Shown: positions 23,777-32,835, counted from the stretch's first letter. The stretch: DNA of 39,547 nt from Clostridium sp. (GCA_023664325.1 JAMPFS010000031.1:1-39547); one strand, 5' to 3'. Numbers and translations: made by a program. Notes: a model not told the origin generated them from the letters alone.

Positions 23777-25920
23777 ATATAGGATTATTTACAGATACTT
23801 ATTATCCGGAGCTGAATGGCGTGGCAAACTCTGTATATCTGTTGAAAAAAGAGTTGGAAAAAAAAGGACACAATGTGTATGTTATTACAACCAAGACACC
23901 GGGCGCTTCCACGAATGAAAAGGGTGTGTACCGGGTATCTTCCAAAGAGTGTTCCTTTGTACCGGAACGGCGGATAGGGCATGTGTATGATCCCAAAATT
24001 GCATTTAAAATCCATAAGATGAAATTAGACATTATTCACACCAATACAGAATTTTCAATTGGCATGTTTGGCTGGATTATGGCGCATGAGCTATTTATTC
24101 CTGTGGTGCATACATACCATACGATTTATGAGGATTATACGCACTATATCAAAAAATATATATCAAATGAAGAAAGAGCGAAGAAGCTTGTGAAAATGTT
24201 TAGCAAATTTAGCGTGCATGGCGCAGAGGAATTGATTGTGCCAACGAAAAAAGTTGCTGAACTTATGCAAAAGTATGGTGTAAAGCCGGATATCAATGTG
24301 ATACCAACCGGGATTGATTTAAGCCGTTTTCGTGTAAGGGATGACGAGAAGGCAAAGAGCAGGCTGAAGGCTTCGCTTGGCATTCCTCAAAATCATAAAG
24401 TTGTGCTGTATCTGGGAAGGATTTCCGAAGAGAAAAATATTGATGAAATCGTGGGTTATCTGGATGGATATATGGAACAAAGACCAAACATCACTTTTTT
24501 GCTGGTGGGGGATGGACCATATCGGTCTGCATTGGAGAAAAAAGCCAGGACACAAAAAAACCGGAAGCAGATTATTTTTGCAGGGGCAAAACCCTGGGAC
24601 GAGATTACGCATTACTATCAGATTGCAGATGTGTTTGTCTCTGCTTCGACCAGTGAAACACAGGGTCTTACCTATATTGAGTCGTTAGCATCCGGTGTTC
24701 CCGTTGTGGCAAGAATGGATCCGTGTTTAGATGGTGTTCTGATAAATGGTCAAAATGGTTTCGGTTACAAGGATAAGCGGACATTTTTTGATGGATTGGA
24801 TACCGTGTTGTGGAACAATGAAGGGGTCGATTATCGGACAAATGCAGAAAACAGCGTGGAACGGTTTTCGACAGAGAAGTTTGCCGCCAGTGTCGAAAAT
24901 ATTTATTACCATGTGACAAAAACGCATAAAAACATTCTGAGGAGAATGGCAAGCCGGGTTGCCGATAAAATAGGATATGTGCGTACCGGTGTCAAACCAT
25001 TAGAAGGGCCAATGGCAATGAATCTTGGAAATTCGGATATGGATGCAAGCCGGATTGCGCTTGGATGCATGAGGATGGAACGGCTTTCGGTGCAGGAGGC
25101 AGGAAAGCTTGTCAATATTGCGTTGGAACAGGGGATTACGCTGTTTGACCATGCAGACATTTATGGAGCCGGCCGCAGTGAGGAGATATTTGGCAAGGTG
25201 CTTTCCGAAAGTAAAGGTATGCGGGATCGTATGAGGATTCAGACGAAATGCGGGATCCGGGATGGGTATTATGATTCTTCTGCGGCGCATATCGTATCGG
25301 CAGTGGAGGAGAGCCTTAAAAGGCTGCAAATTGACTGCATTGATTTGCTGCTGCTGCATCGACCGGATGCATTGATGGAAGTCGATGAGGTGGCAGAGGC
25401 ATTATATCGGTTAGAACACTGGGGATTGGTACGGCAGTTTGGTGTCAGCAACTTTCATAAAACGCAGATGGAGTTACTGCAATCAGCCTGTAAGGAACCA
25501 TTTTTGGTAAATCAGGTGCAGTTTGGTCTTATGCATGCGGGCATGGTGAGCCAGGGAATTGAGGCGCAGTCTGATAAGGCGGCGGGAAGAGAGCTGGAAC
25601 TCATGGATTATTGCAGGCTGAATGGAATTACGATTCAGGCATGGTCGCCGCTGCAATATGGTTTTTTTGAGGGGACTTTTATTGATAATGAGAAGTTCCC
25701 GGAGCTTAATATGTGTTTAGAAGAACTGGCGAAACGGTATGATGTGACAAAGGCAGCGATAGCAGTTGCATGGATTTTACGGCATCCGGCAAACATTCAG
25801 GTGATCGTTGGAACGATGACAGAGGAGCATTTAAAAGATGTTTGCAGGGCGAATGAAGTACGGCTTAGCAGGCAGGAGTGGTATGATCTCTATAAAGCAG
25901 CGGGATACGACCTGCCTTAG
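23773..25920 (+). CDS. Fusion: family-4 glycosyltransferase + aldo/keto reductase
   Basis: This is a 715-residue protein with two unrelated enzymes. Residues 1 to about 390 are a GT-B family-4 glycosyltransferase of the diacylglycerol glucosyltransferase type. It opens 'MNIGLFTDTYYPELNGVANS', continues with 'VVHTYHTIYEDYTHY', 'VIPTGIDLSRF' and 'LYLGRISEEKNIDE', and has the E-x7-E donor motif in 'SETQGLTYIESLASGVPVV'. After a basic linker, residues 414-715 are an aldo/keto reductase: 'ALGCMRM', the catalytic Asp/Tyr in 'FDHADIYGAGRSEE', Lys in 'QTKCGI', His in 'LLLHRPD', then 'GVSNF' and 'AWSPL'. The frame is continuous with no sign of a shift. AGAAGG before the internal ATG 25012 could allow separate reductase synthesis. 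It overlaps the HD-GYP gene by 4 bp. Confidence 0.92.
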   Translation: MNIGLFTDTYYPELNGVANSVYLLKKELEKKGHNVYVITTKTPGASTNEKGVYRVSSKECSFVPERRIGHVYDPKIAFKIHKMKLDIIHTNTEFSIGMFGWIMAHELFIPVVHTYHTIYEDYTHYIKKYISNEERAKKLVKMFSKFSVHGAEELIVPTKKVAELMQKYGVKPDINVIPTGIDLSRFRVRDDEKAKSRLKASLGIPQNHKVVLYLGRISEEKNIDEIVGYLDGYMEQRPNITFLLVGDGPYRSALEKKARTQKNRKQIIFAGAKPWDEITHYYQIADVFVSASTSETQGLTYIESLASGVPVVARMDPCLDGVLINGQNGFGYKDKRTFFDGLDTVLWNNEGVDYRTNAENSVERFSTEKFAASVENIYYHVTKTHKNILRRMASRVADKIGYVRTGVKPLEGPMAMNLGNSDMDASRIALGCMRMERLSVQEAGKLVNIALEQGITLFDHADIYGAGRSEEIFGKVLSESKGMRDRMRIQTKCGIRDGYYDSSAAHIVSAVEESLKRLQIDCIDLLLLHRPDALMEVDEVAEALYRLEHWGLVRQFGVSNFHKTQMELLQSACKEPFLVNQVQFGLMHAGMVSQGIEAQSDKAAGRELELMDYCRLNGITIQAWSPLQYGFFEGTFIDNEKFPELNMCLEELAKRYDVTKAAIAVAWILRHPANIQVIVGTMTEEHLKDVCRANEVRLSRQEWYDLYKAAGYDLP

Positions 25921-26047
25921 AAAAGAGTGAAAAAAACATGAATTGTAATGAGAATTCTTTACTTTTACACAAATTCATGATAAATTTTACTGGTATCTGT
26001 TTAAGGAAGGATTTATTGAATAGAAAAGAGCATAGAAGGAGAATAGA

Positions 26048-27268
26048 ATGAAGAAGAAAATTGCAGTTGTATTGGCAGGTATTATGATGGTCTGTGCTTT
26101 GGCAGGCTGTGGAAAGGCAAAATCAAAGTATTTACTGGATGTGGATTATTCGGATTATGTACAGTTATGCGAATACAAAAATCTCGAAGTGGACAAAGTG
26201 GTATTTGATGTTTCGGATGACGAGGTTATGGAACAGATTGACATGCAGATGTGGGAATATGCCGAATATAAAACGATTACGGACAGGGGCATAGAGATGG
26301 GTGACAATGTTGTGCTGGATTATCAGGCAAAACTGGAAGGCATAGATTCTGAGGATTATTCCGGTGAAGAGGAAGAGATTCTTGTCGGTGAAGGCTTTTT
26401 CTATCCGGAGGCGGAAGAGGCAATCATTGGCATGAAGGCAGGCGAGAAGAAGAAGGTAGAACTTACGTTGACAGAAGATTTTGCAGAGGAAGGCGATGAG
26501 GGAAAAAAGTTGTCATTAGATATCACGATTGATGAGGTTACAGAGGAACATCTGCCGGAGTACAATGATGCATTTGTAAAAAAGAATACCGAATATGCTT
26601 CTGTGGAAGAATATAATGAGGCTACCAGAAAAGAGATTATGGAGTCAAAGGAAGATGAATATAAAAACAGCGCAGTTTCGGACATTATGGAATATGTGGT
26701 GAATAATTCAACCTTTGACGGTTATCCGGAAGAACTCTATACGCAGTGTGAGGAGTATTTTGACGCAGAAATGGAAAACAGTGCGGCAATGTATGGCATG
26801 GAAGTTGAGGAGCTTTTAGATCTTTTTGGATATGATGAGGAGTCAAAGAAGGAGAGCATCTTAGAAAATGTCCATTATGAATTAGTGATTGGCGCGGTAG
26901 CATATGCAGAGGGAATTGACTGCACAACAGACGAGATTAAGAAATACGTCGAGGATAATTTTGAGGATTTTGGATATGAAAGTTCCGAAGAATTTTTTAA
27001 GGACTATACGGAAGAAGATGTGGGATACCAGCTTGTTTATGAGAAGGTGGTGGATTTCCTCTATGATAATGCAAAGTATGTTGAGATTGACGAAGACACC
27101 TATTTAAAACAGCAGGAAGAGGAAATGGCTGAAGAATACGAAGAGTATGGTGAAGAGGAAGGAACGGTAGAGGAAGAAGATGCCGAATCCGAGTCAGACG
27201 GTGGAGAGGAAGAAAGTTCCGGGGAAGAAGAGGCTGAACAGACAGAGGAAGAGGCTTCCGAGGAGTAA
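26048..27268 (+). CDS. Surface lipoprotein, FKBP-type/trigger-factor-like peptidyl-prolyl isomerase
   Basis: A 406-residue exported lipoprotein. The signal is 'MKKKIAVVLAGIMMVCALAGCG' in type, with the lipobox ALAG|C and the lipidated Cys at about 21. Residues about 90-170 resemble an FKBP domain ('GDNVVLDYQAKLEG', 'ILVGEGFFYPEAEEAIIGMKAG', 'KKVELTLTEDF'). About 170-350 resemble the trigger-factor C-terminal chaperone arms. The last 55 or so residues are almost all Glu, Asp and Ser with few basic residues. It is probably a folding helper for exported proteins on the outer face of the membrane. AAGGAG precedes ATG 26048. The operon link to the preceding gene is unclear (127-bp gap). Confidence 0.85.
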   Translation: MKKKIAVVLAGIMMVCALAGCGKAKSKYLLDVDYSDYVQLCEYKNLEVDKVVFDVSDDEVMEQIDMQMWEYAEYKTITDRGIEMGDNVVLDYQAKLEGIDSEDYSGEEEEILVGEGFFYPEAEEAIIGMKAGEKKKVELTLTEDFAEEGDEGKKLSLDITIDEVTEEHLPEYNDAFVKKNTEYASVEEYNEATRKEIMESKEDEYKNSAVSDIMEYVVNNSTFDGYPEELYTQCEEYFDAEMENSAAMYGMEVEELLDLFGYDEESKKESILENVHYELVIGAVAYAEGIDCTTDEIKKYVEDNFEDFGYESSEEFFKDYTEEDVGYQLVYEKVVDFLYDNAKYVEIDEDTYLKQQEEEMAEEYEEYGEEEGTVEEEDAESESDGGEEESSGEEEAEQTEEEASEE

Positions 27269-27285
27269 CGGAATATTCGGACAGT

Positions 27286-27319
27286 GGTATGTGTTCCTGT
27301 GTGGAAGAGAACACATGCC
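27286..27319 (+). other. Stable hairpin after the lipoprotein gene
   Basis: ggtatgtgttc (27286-27296) pairs with gaacacatgcc (27309-27319), with one G-T. No T-run follows; it may protect the mRNA 3' end. Confidence 0.5.
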
Positions 27320-27341
27320 AAGTATCGGATGAAATCTAAGA

Positions 27342-27398
27342 AAGAGTATTGCAGATGGTAAATGTTCACGTGCGTTTACTGTTGGAATACTCTTTTTT
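27342..27398 (+). terminator. Terminator of the lipoprotein gene
   Basis: aagagtatt (27342-27350) pairs with aatactctt (27386-27394), with further imperfect pairing inside, and ends in a run of six T. Confidence 0.75.
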
Positions 27399-27479
27399 GT
27401 TGTAAATATGCCGGTTTGTGTATATACCTGCGGACATTTCCTACAGGAATCCGGTGAGCGGGTTAAGGCTTGCGCTTAC

Positions 27480-27508
27480 TTTACATTTTTCTGAAAAAAA
27501 CATATAAT
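27480..27508 (+). promoter_or_regulatory. Promoter of the two-component genes
   Basis: TTTACA (27480-27485), 17 bp, TATAAT (27503-27508), 33 bp before the response regulator start. Confidence 0.7.
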
Positions 27509-27540
27509 ATTGAAATCAATGAATAGGAAAGGAAAGAAAG

Positions 27541-28233
27541 ATGGAGGGAAGAATCTTACTGGTCGAGGATGACTTTGCATTGGCAATGGGAACGGAATAT
27601 GCGCTTGAAACGGAGGGATATGAGGTAATGCATGCGCCAAATCTTGAAAAAGCCCGGAAGTTGGTGGAGCAGAATCCGGATTTGATCCTGTTGGATGTCA
27701 TGCTGCCGGATGGAACGGGATATGCGTTTTGCAAAGAGATACGGAGCAGAGGAATCATAACTCCAATTATATTTTTGACTGCGGTAGCAGAGGAGGTTAA
27801 TATTGTACAGGGTTTGGAGCTTGGAGCGGATGATTATGTGACAAAGCCTTACAGGGTAAAAGAGCTGTTGTCCAGAATTGCCGCCAATATCCGCCGGTTT
27901 CAGTATGCAAAGAAATCGGAGCAGCCGGAGGATATTTACCTGTTTGGCAGGCACAAATTTTTAATAAAGGAATTTCGACTCCTATGTGATGAACAGTTAA
28001 TCGAATGTACACCCAATGAACTAAGGCTTCTTAAGGAAATGGTGCAGCATGAGGGACAGGTGCTTACAAGAAACCAGTTGTTGGAACGGCTGTATGATGC
28101 AGAGGATGCATTTGTGGATGACAATACTTTGTCTGTATATATGAAACGGCTTCGGAGTAAACTTTCAGAGGATGCTGACTGGATTGAGACGGTGCGGGGA
28201 GTTGGATATCGGTTCCGCAAACGGCAGACTTGA
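27541..28233 (+). CDS. OmpR-family response regulator
   Basis: A 230-residue two-domain regulator. The receiver (1-120) has 'ILLVEDD', the phosphorylated Asp in 'LILLDVMLPDGTGY', Thr in 'IFLTA' and Lys in 'DDYVTKPY'. The C-terminal winged helix (about 135-228) has 'ECTPNELRLLKEMVQH', 'VLTRNQLLERLYD', 'TLSVYMKRLRSKL' and 'IETVRGVGYRF'. AAAGGAAAG precedes ATG 27541. It pairs with the kinase that starts 63 bp downstream. No obvious target, such as an ABC peptide exporter, is adjacent. Confidence 0.95.
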   Translation: MEGRILLVEDDFALAMGTEYALETEGYEVMHAPNLEKARKLVEQNPDLILLDVMLPDGTGYAFCKEIRSRGIITPIIFLTAVAEEVNIVQGLELGADDYVTKPYRVKELLSRIAANIRRFQYAKKSEQPEDIYLFGRHKFLIKEFRLLCDEQLIECTPNELRLLKEMVQHEGQVLTRNQLLERLYDAEDAFVDDNTLSVYMKRLRSKLSEDADWIETVRGVGYRFRKRQT

Positions 28234-28296
28234 GAAGTTGTTTGGGTATTTATGGATTTGTCAGGCAATGGGAATGGGTTAAAGTGGTGAGAATGG

Positions 28297-29328
28297 ATGA
28301 AAAGTAATTATGAGCGCAAGGCATTTCGGTTAAGGTATATATTGGTTTTCATTGTATTTATAGCGGTTGTTTTCCTGTGGAGCTGCGCCGCATTTGATGG
28401 AGAATGGCATCATGTGGCGGAACTATTGGTTATCTGCATCCTGTTTTCTTTGGTGATGTATGGTGTGTCATACCATATCTTGAATCAGTCATATTGTGAA
28501 ATGGAAAATATATCCAGAATTATGGTTGAAGTGGTGGAAGGAGACGATCAGGCGGCAGAGGAGGAGTATAAGCAGGGAACGATTGGTATTTTATATACGA
28601 ATTTTTATAAGATGGTGAGTTCTTTAAAGGAAAGTAAATTAAAAGAGCAGGAGGAAAAGGCATTTTTGCGGGATATTATTTCGGATATTTCCCACCAGTT
28701 AAAGACACCGCTGGCATCGCTTAATGTATTTATTGATTTGCTGGTGGAGGATAGGGTTCCGGACCCGCAAAAGCAAAAAGAGATGCTCATTGAATCAAAA
28801 AATCAGCTGACCCGCATGGAATGGATGGTGCTGTCGATGTTAAAACTGGCACGGATTGAGGCGGGTGCCATTCAGTTTGAACGGAGAAAGACCAATCTTT
28901 TGACAATACTCAAAATGGCGGAAGAGGGGGTTCAATATCTGACAAAGGAGCGAAACCAGAGCCTGACGATAGAATGTGAGGAGGAAACCGAACTGGTCTG
29001 TGACGGAGACTGGCTGACAGAAGCAGTCATCAACCTGTTAAAAAATGCATCAGACTATTCCAAGCCGGATCGGAGAATCTGGCTGGAGGTGGAGGAGAAT
29101 GCCCTCTATATTCGGATTTATGTAAAGGATGAGGGGATGGGGATTCCGGAAGCGGAACTTCCAAACATTTTTACCCGGTTTTACCGGGTGCATCAGGAAG
29201 TGAATCCCAATAGTGTTGGAATCGGTCTGGCACTTACAAAGTCTATTGTGGAGGGGATGGGGGGCAGTATTGCAGTCCGCAGTGAAGAGGGAAAATATAC
29301 GTGGTTTATTCTCACATTTGTGAAATAG
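28297..29328 (+). CDS. Sensor histidine kinase
   Basis: A 343-residue membrane kinase. Two TM segments are near the N-terminus ('YILVFIVFIAVVFLWSCAAF' and 'LLVICILFSLVMYGV') with only a short loop between them, as in kinases that sense within the membrane or through a partner. A dimerisation/phosphoacceptor helix contains His in 'DISHQLKTPLASLN'. The ATPase domain has N-box 'INLLKNASDYS', G1 'KDEGMGIPEAEL', F-box 'IFTRFYRV' and G2 'GIGLALTKSIVEGMGG'. It should phosphorylate the regulator encoded just upstream. The signal is unknown. Confidence 0.94.
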   Translation: MKSNYERKAFRLRYILVFIVFIAVVFLWSCAAFDGEWHHVAELLVICILFSLVMYGVSYHILNQSYCEMENISRIMVEVVEGDDQAAEEEYKQGTIGILYTNFYKMVSSLKESKLKEQEEKAFLRDIISDISHQLKTPLASLNVFIDLLVEDRVPDPQKQKEMLIESKNQLTRMEWMVLSMLKLARIEAGAIQFERRKTNLLTILKMAEEGVQYLTKERNQSLTIECEEETELVCDGDWLTEAVINLLKNASDYSKPDRRIWLEVEENALYIRIYVKDEGMGIPEAELPNIFTRFYRVHQEVNPNSVGIGLALTKSIVEGMGGSIAVRSEEGKYTWFILTFVK

Positions 29329-29403
29329 TCATAGATAGACAGTTGCAAGACAAAGTTTCGCTATGGCGAAGGGAACATACAGGATGAAAGGAAGGATAAC
29401 AGA

Positions 29404-30048
29404 ATGGGATATACAAAGAAGCAAAGGGCATCCGATATCATTGAACGGTTAAAGAAGGAATATCCGGATGCAGGGTGTACGCTGGATTATGATGATGCAT
29501 GGAAACTGTTGGTAAGCGTAAGGCTGGCAGCACAGTGTACGGATGCAAGAGTGAATGTTGTAGTGGCGGATTTGTATGCAAAGTATCCGAGTGTAGATGC
29601 ATTGGCAGATGCAGAGGTTTCTGACATTGAAGCAATCGTGAGACCATGCGGTTTGGGTCACAGCAAGGCAAAGGATATTAGCGCCTGCATGAAGATGCTG
29701 AGGGATGAGTTTGGCGGCAGGGTGCCGGATGATTTTGACAAGCTTCTTTCCCTGCCGGGAGTGGGCAGGAAGAGCGCCAATCTGATTATGGGTGATGTGT
29801 TTGGCAAACCGGCTATTGTTACGGATACCCATTGCATCCGTCTTGTAAACCGCATGGGTTTGGTAGACGGAATCAAGGAACCGAAAAAGGTGGAGATGGC
29901 GCTTTGGAAGATCATCCCGCCGGAGGAAGGCAGTGATTTCTGCCACAGGCTCGTGTATCACGGAAGGGCAGTGTGTACAGCAAGAACCAGACCGGATTGT
30001 GAGAACTGCTGCCTGAATGATATTTGTAAGAAAAAGTTAGAGAAATAG
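29404..30048 (+). CDS. nth: Endonuclease III
   Basis: Nth is a DNA glycosylase/AP lyase for oxidised pyrimidines, 214 residues long. The helix-hairpin-helix with the catalytic Lys reads 'LPGVGRKSANLIMGDVFG', and the catalytic Asp is in 'VTDTHCIRLVNRMG'. The C-terminal 4Fe-4S cysteines read C-x7-C-x2-C-x5-C ('VCTARTRPDCENCCLNDIC'), one residue longer in the first gap than the common C-x6. 'QCTDARVN' replaces the usual 'QTTD' helix. ATG 29404 has AAGGA upstream. It stands between the kinase and the heat-shock promoter of clpB. Confidence 0.95.
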   Translation: MGYTKKQRASDIIERLKKEYPDAGCTLDYDDAWKLLVSVRLAAQCTDARVNVVVADLYAKYPSVDALADAEVSDIEAIVRPCGLGHSKAKDISACMKMLRDEFGGRVPDDFDKLLSLPGVGRKSANLIMGDVFGKPAIVTDTHCIRLVNRMGLVDGIKEPKKVEMALWKIIPPEEGSDFCHRLVYHGRAVCTARTRPDCENCCLNDICKKKLEK

Positions 30049-30096
30049 CCAGTATTTTTTATATGGAAGTGAGAGGAAATAAAAAGTCTGACAATT

Positions 30097-30123
30097 TTAG
30101 CACTCACCACTTGACAGTGCTAA
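30097..30123 (+). promoter_or_regulatory. CIRCE operator (HrcA site)
   Basis: ttagcactc-N9-cagtgctaa matches the CIRCE consensus TTAGCACTC-N9-GAGTGCTAA with a single mismatch. It overlaps the clpB -35 box. Confidence 0.92.
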
Positions 30124-30139
30124 CAATGAGTGGTATTCT
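30111..30139 (+). promoter_or_regulatory. clpB promoter
   Basis: TTGACA (30111-30116), 17 bp, TATTCT (30134-30139). The -35 lies inside the CIRCE element, so HrcA binding would block polymerase. Confidence 0.8.
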
Positions 30140-30207
30140 ACAGATAGCCGGAATAAGAATGCCGGGATTGGTTATCATTGAAAGGATACAGGAAAGGTGG
30201 GACTTAT

Positions 30208-32787
30208 ATGAACGCAGAAAAATTCACGAAGAAATCATTGGAAGTAGTAGAGAATTGCGAAAAGCTTGCCTATGAATACAACAATCAGGAGATTGACCAG
30301 GAGCATATCTTGCTAAGCCTTCTCACTGTGGAGGAGAGCCTGATTGCCAAACTGATTGAGAAAATGGACATTGATTTAGAACAGTTTACTAGGGAGGCGG
30401 AAAAACTGGTGGCTTACCGCCCGAAAGTATCAGGCGGTAATCTCTTTACCAGTTCTGATTTCCAGAAAACTTTTGTAAATGCAGAAAAAGAAGCAAAGCA
30501 GATGGGAGATGCTTACATTTCGGTGGAGCATATTTTTTTAGCAGTTTTAAAGTATCCGAACAAAGCTTTAAAAGGTCTGCTTATGGGCTATGGGATTACT
30601 TCGGAACGATTTTTAAAGGCGCTTGCAGAGGTCAGGGGAAATCAGAGAGTAGAAAGTGATAATCCGGAGGCGGTCTATGACAGCCTGGAAAAATATGGTT
30701 ATGATCTTGTGGCAAGAGCGCGGGAACAAAAACTCGATCCGGTTATCGGCAGGGATGCAGAGATTCGGAATATTATCAGGATTCTTTCCAGAAAAACAAA
30801 AAATAATCCGGTATTAATCGGAGAGCCGGGTGTCGGTAAAACTGCGGCGATTGAAGGGCTGGCACAGCGGATTGTCAGAGGTGATGTGCCGGAAGGACTG
30901 AAAGATAAGCAGATCTTTGCCCTGGATATGGGAGCATTGATTGCAGGAGCGAAGTACCGTGGCGAGTTTGAGGAACGGTTAAAGGCAGTGCTTGATGAGG
31001 TGAAAAATTCCAACGGAGAGATTATTCTCTTTATTGATGAACTGCATACGATTGTAGGCGCCGGGAAAACGGATGGCGCATTGGATGCCGGAAACATGTT
31101 AAAGCCAATGTTAGCCCGTGGTGAGCTTCACTGTATTGGCGCAACAACATTAGATGAGTATCGCAAATATATTGAAACGGATGCGGCTTTGGAACGGAGA
31201 TTTCAGCCGGTCATGGTTAACGAACCGACAGTTGAAGATACTATTTCCATATTAAGAGGGTTGAAGAGCCGATATGAAGTATATCATGGCGTAAAGATTA
31301 GCGACAGCGCTATTGTAGCGGCGGCAACATTGTCCAACCGCTATATTTCCGACCGGTTTTTGCCGGATAAGGCGATTGATTTAGTGGATGAAGCCTGTGC
31401 GCTGATTAAGACGGAGCTTGATTCCATGCCGGTGGAGCTTGATGAGATCAGGCGGCGGATGATGCAGTTAGAGATTGAGGAGGCTGCGCTTAAAAATGAG
31501 GAGGATCGGTTGAGCAGGGAGCGTCTTGCCCGCTTGCAGGAGGAATTGTTGGAACTCCGGGATACCTTTACATCTATGAAGGCAGACTGGGATAATGAGA
31601 AAATGGGTGTGGATAAGATTCGTACCCTGAAAGAAGAGATTGAGCAGATCAATGACGAGATTCAGATTGCCCAGCGCAACTATGATTTGAACAAAGCGGC
31701 AGAGCTTCAGTATGGCAAACTCCCACAGCTTACAAAGCAGTTACAGGAATTAGAAGATAAAGAGGGTACAAAGGACAAAAATCTTGTGCATGAGAATGTT
31801 TCGGAGGAGGAGATTGCGGGGATTGTGTCCAAATGGACAGGGATTCCGGTGGCAAAACTTACGGAGACAGAGCGCACAAAGACCCTGCATTTGGCGGACG
31901 CCCTGCATGAATGTGTGGTAGGGCAGGATGAAGCAGTGGAGCTGGTGTCGGACTCTATCATCCGTTCCAAAGCAGGTGTTAAGGATCCAACGAAGCCAAT
32001 TGGTTCGTTTCTGTTTTTGGGCCCTACCGGTGTTGGTAAAACGGAGCTTGCCAAGACACTGGCAAAGGCATTGTTTGACAATGAAGCAAATATGGTGCGG
32101 ATTGATATGAGTGAATATATGGAAAAACATTCCGTTGCGCGTCTGATCGGAGCGCCTCCCGGATATGTGGGATATGATGAAGGTGGGCAGCTTACCGAGG
32201 CAGTTCGCAGAAAACCATATTCTGTCGTGCTTTTTGATGAGATTGAAAAGGCGCATCCGGATGTGTTTAATGTTCTGCTGCAGGTGTTGGATGATGGCAG
32301 GATTACAGATTCAAAGGGGAAAACGGTGGACTTTAAAAATACTATTTTGATTATGACGTCTAACATTGGTTCATCCTATCTGTTAGAAGGCATTGACGAC
32401 AAGGGTGAGATTACGGAGACTGCCAAGAATGAAGTGATGGGAGATTTACGGCTTCATTTTCGTCCGGAATTTTTGAACCGTCTGGACGAAACGATTCTGT
32501 TTAAGCCGCTTACAAAGGATAATATTGGAAGCATCATTGATTTATTGGTGGCGGATTTGAACAGCCGCCTTGCAGAAAAAGAATTAGCCCTTGTTATCTC
32601 TGACCGTGCGAAGCAGTATATTATGGATCACGGTTACGATCCGGTATATGGCGCAAGACCGTTAAAACGCTATTTGCAGAAGAATGTGGATACGCTGGTG
32701 GCAAAGCTTATTCTTGCAGGAAATGTGGGTACACAGGATGTCATTACAATTGATGTGGAGGATGGCAAGCTGACAGCAAGGGCATAG
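30208..32787 (+). CDS. clpB: ATP-dependent disaggregase ClpB
   Basis: ClpB is the Hsp100 ring ATPase that, with DnaK, rescues aggregated proteins after stress. The 859 residues are full length. The N domain (1-150) comes first, then NBD1 with Walker A GEPGVGKT at about 205 and 'FIDELHTIVGAG'. The M-domain coiled coil spans about 410-520 ('RRRMMQLEIEEAALKNEEDR'), which separates it from ClpC/ClpA. NBD2 has Walker A GPTGVGKT at about 605, pore loop 'GAPPGYVGYDEGG', and a C-terminal 'YGARPLKRYLQ'. ATG 30208 follows AAAGGTGGG; an in-frame TTG at 30178 is unlikely. CIRCE control fits its heat-shock role. Confidence 0.96.
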   Translation: MNAEKFTKKSLEVVENCEKLAYEYNNQEIDQEHILLSLLTVEESLIAKLIEKMDIDLEQFTREAEKLVAYRPKVSGGNLFTSSDFQKTFVNAEKEAKQMGDAYISVEHIFLAVLKYPNKALKGLLMGYGITSERFLKALAEVRGNQRVESDNPEAVYDSLEKYGYDLVARAREQKLDPVIGRDAEIRNIIRILSRKTKNNPVLIGEPGVGKTAAIEGLAQRIVRGDVPEGLKDKQIFALDMGALIAGAKYRGEFEERLKAVLDEVKNSNGEIILFIDELHTIVGAGKTDGALDAGNMLKPMLARGELHCIGATTLDEYRKYIETDAALERRFQPVMVNEPTVEDTISILRGLKSRYEVYHGVKISDSAIVAAATLSNRYISDRFLPDKAIDLVDEACALIKTELDSMPVELDEIRRRMMQLEIEEAALKNEEDRLSRERLARLQEELLELRDTFTSMKADWDNEKMGVDKIRTLKEEIEQINDEIQIAQRNYDLNKAAELQYGKLPQLTKQLQELEDKEGTKDKNLVHENVSEEEIAGIVSKWTGIPVAKLTETERTKTLHLADALHECVVGQDEAVELVSDSIIRSKAGVKDPTKPIGSFLFLGPTGVGKTELAKTLAKALFDNEANMVRIDMSEYMEKHSVARLIGAPPGYVGYDEGGQLTEAVRRKPYSVVLFDEIEKAHPDVFNVLLQVLDDGRITDSKGKTVDFKNTILIMTSNIGSSYLLEGIDDKGEITETAKNEVMGDLRLHFRPEFLNRLDETILFKPLTKDNIGSIIDLLVADLNSRLAEKELALVISDRAKQYIMDHGYDPVYGARPLKRYLQKNVDTLVAKLILAGNVGTQDVITIDVEDGKLTARA

Positions 32788-32793
32788 GAAGAG

Positions 32794-32826
32794 GTGAGAA
32801 AACCCTCTCAATTTGGATTTTCTCAC
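32794..32826. terminator. Inverted repeat between convergent clpB and recombinase genes
   Basis: gtgagaaaa (32794-32802) pairs with ttttctcac (32818-32826). It has no T-run on either side, so it is at best a weak bidirectional terminator. Confidence 0.4.
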
Positions 32827-32835
32827 TCGAACTTA

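Noticed and set aside
25938..25979. catgaattgt / acaaattcatg inverted repeat as terminator of the GT-AKR operon
   Set aside because: It is imperfect with a 21-nt loop and no T-run; too weak to list as a terminator.
31707..32366. Minus-strand 219-codon frame inside clpB
   Set aside because: It is antisense to the conserved second ATPase domain, with no ribosome site and no recognisable family.
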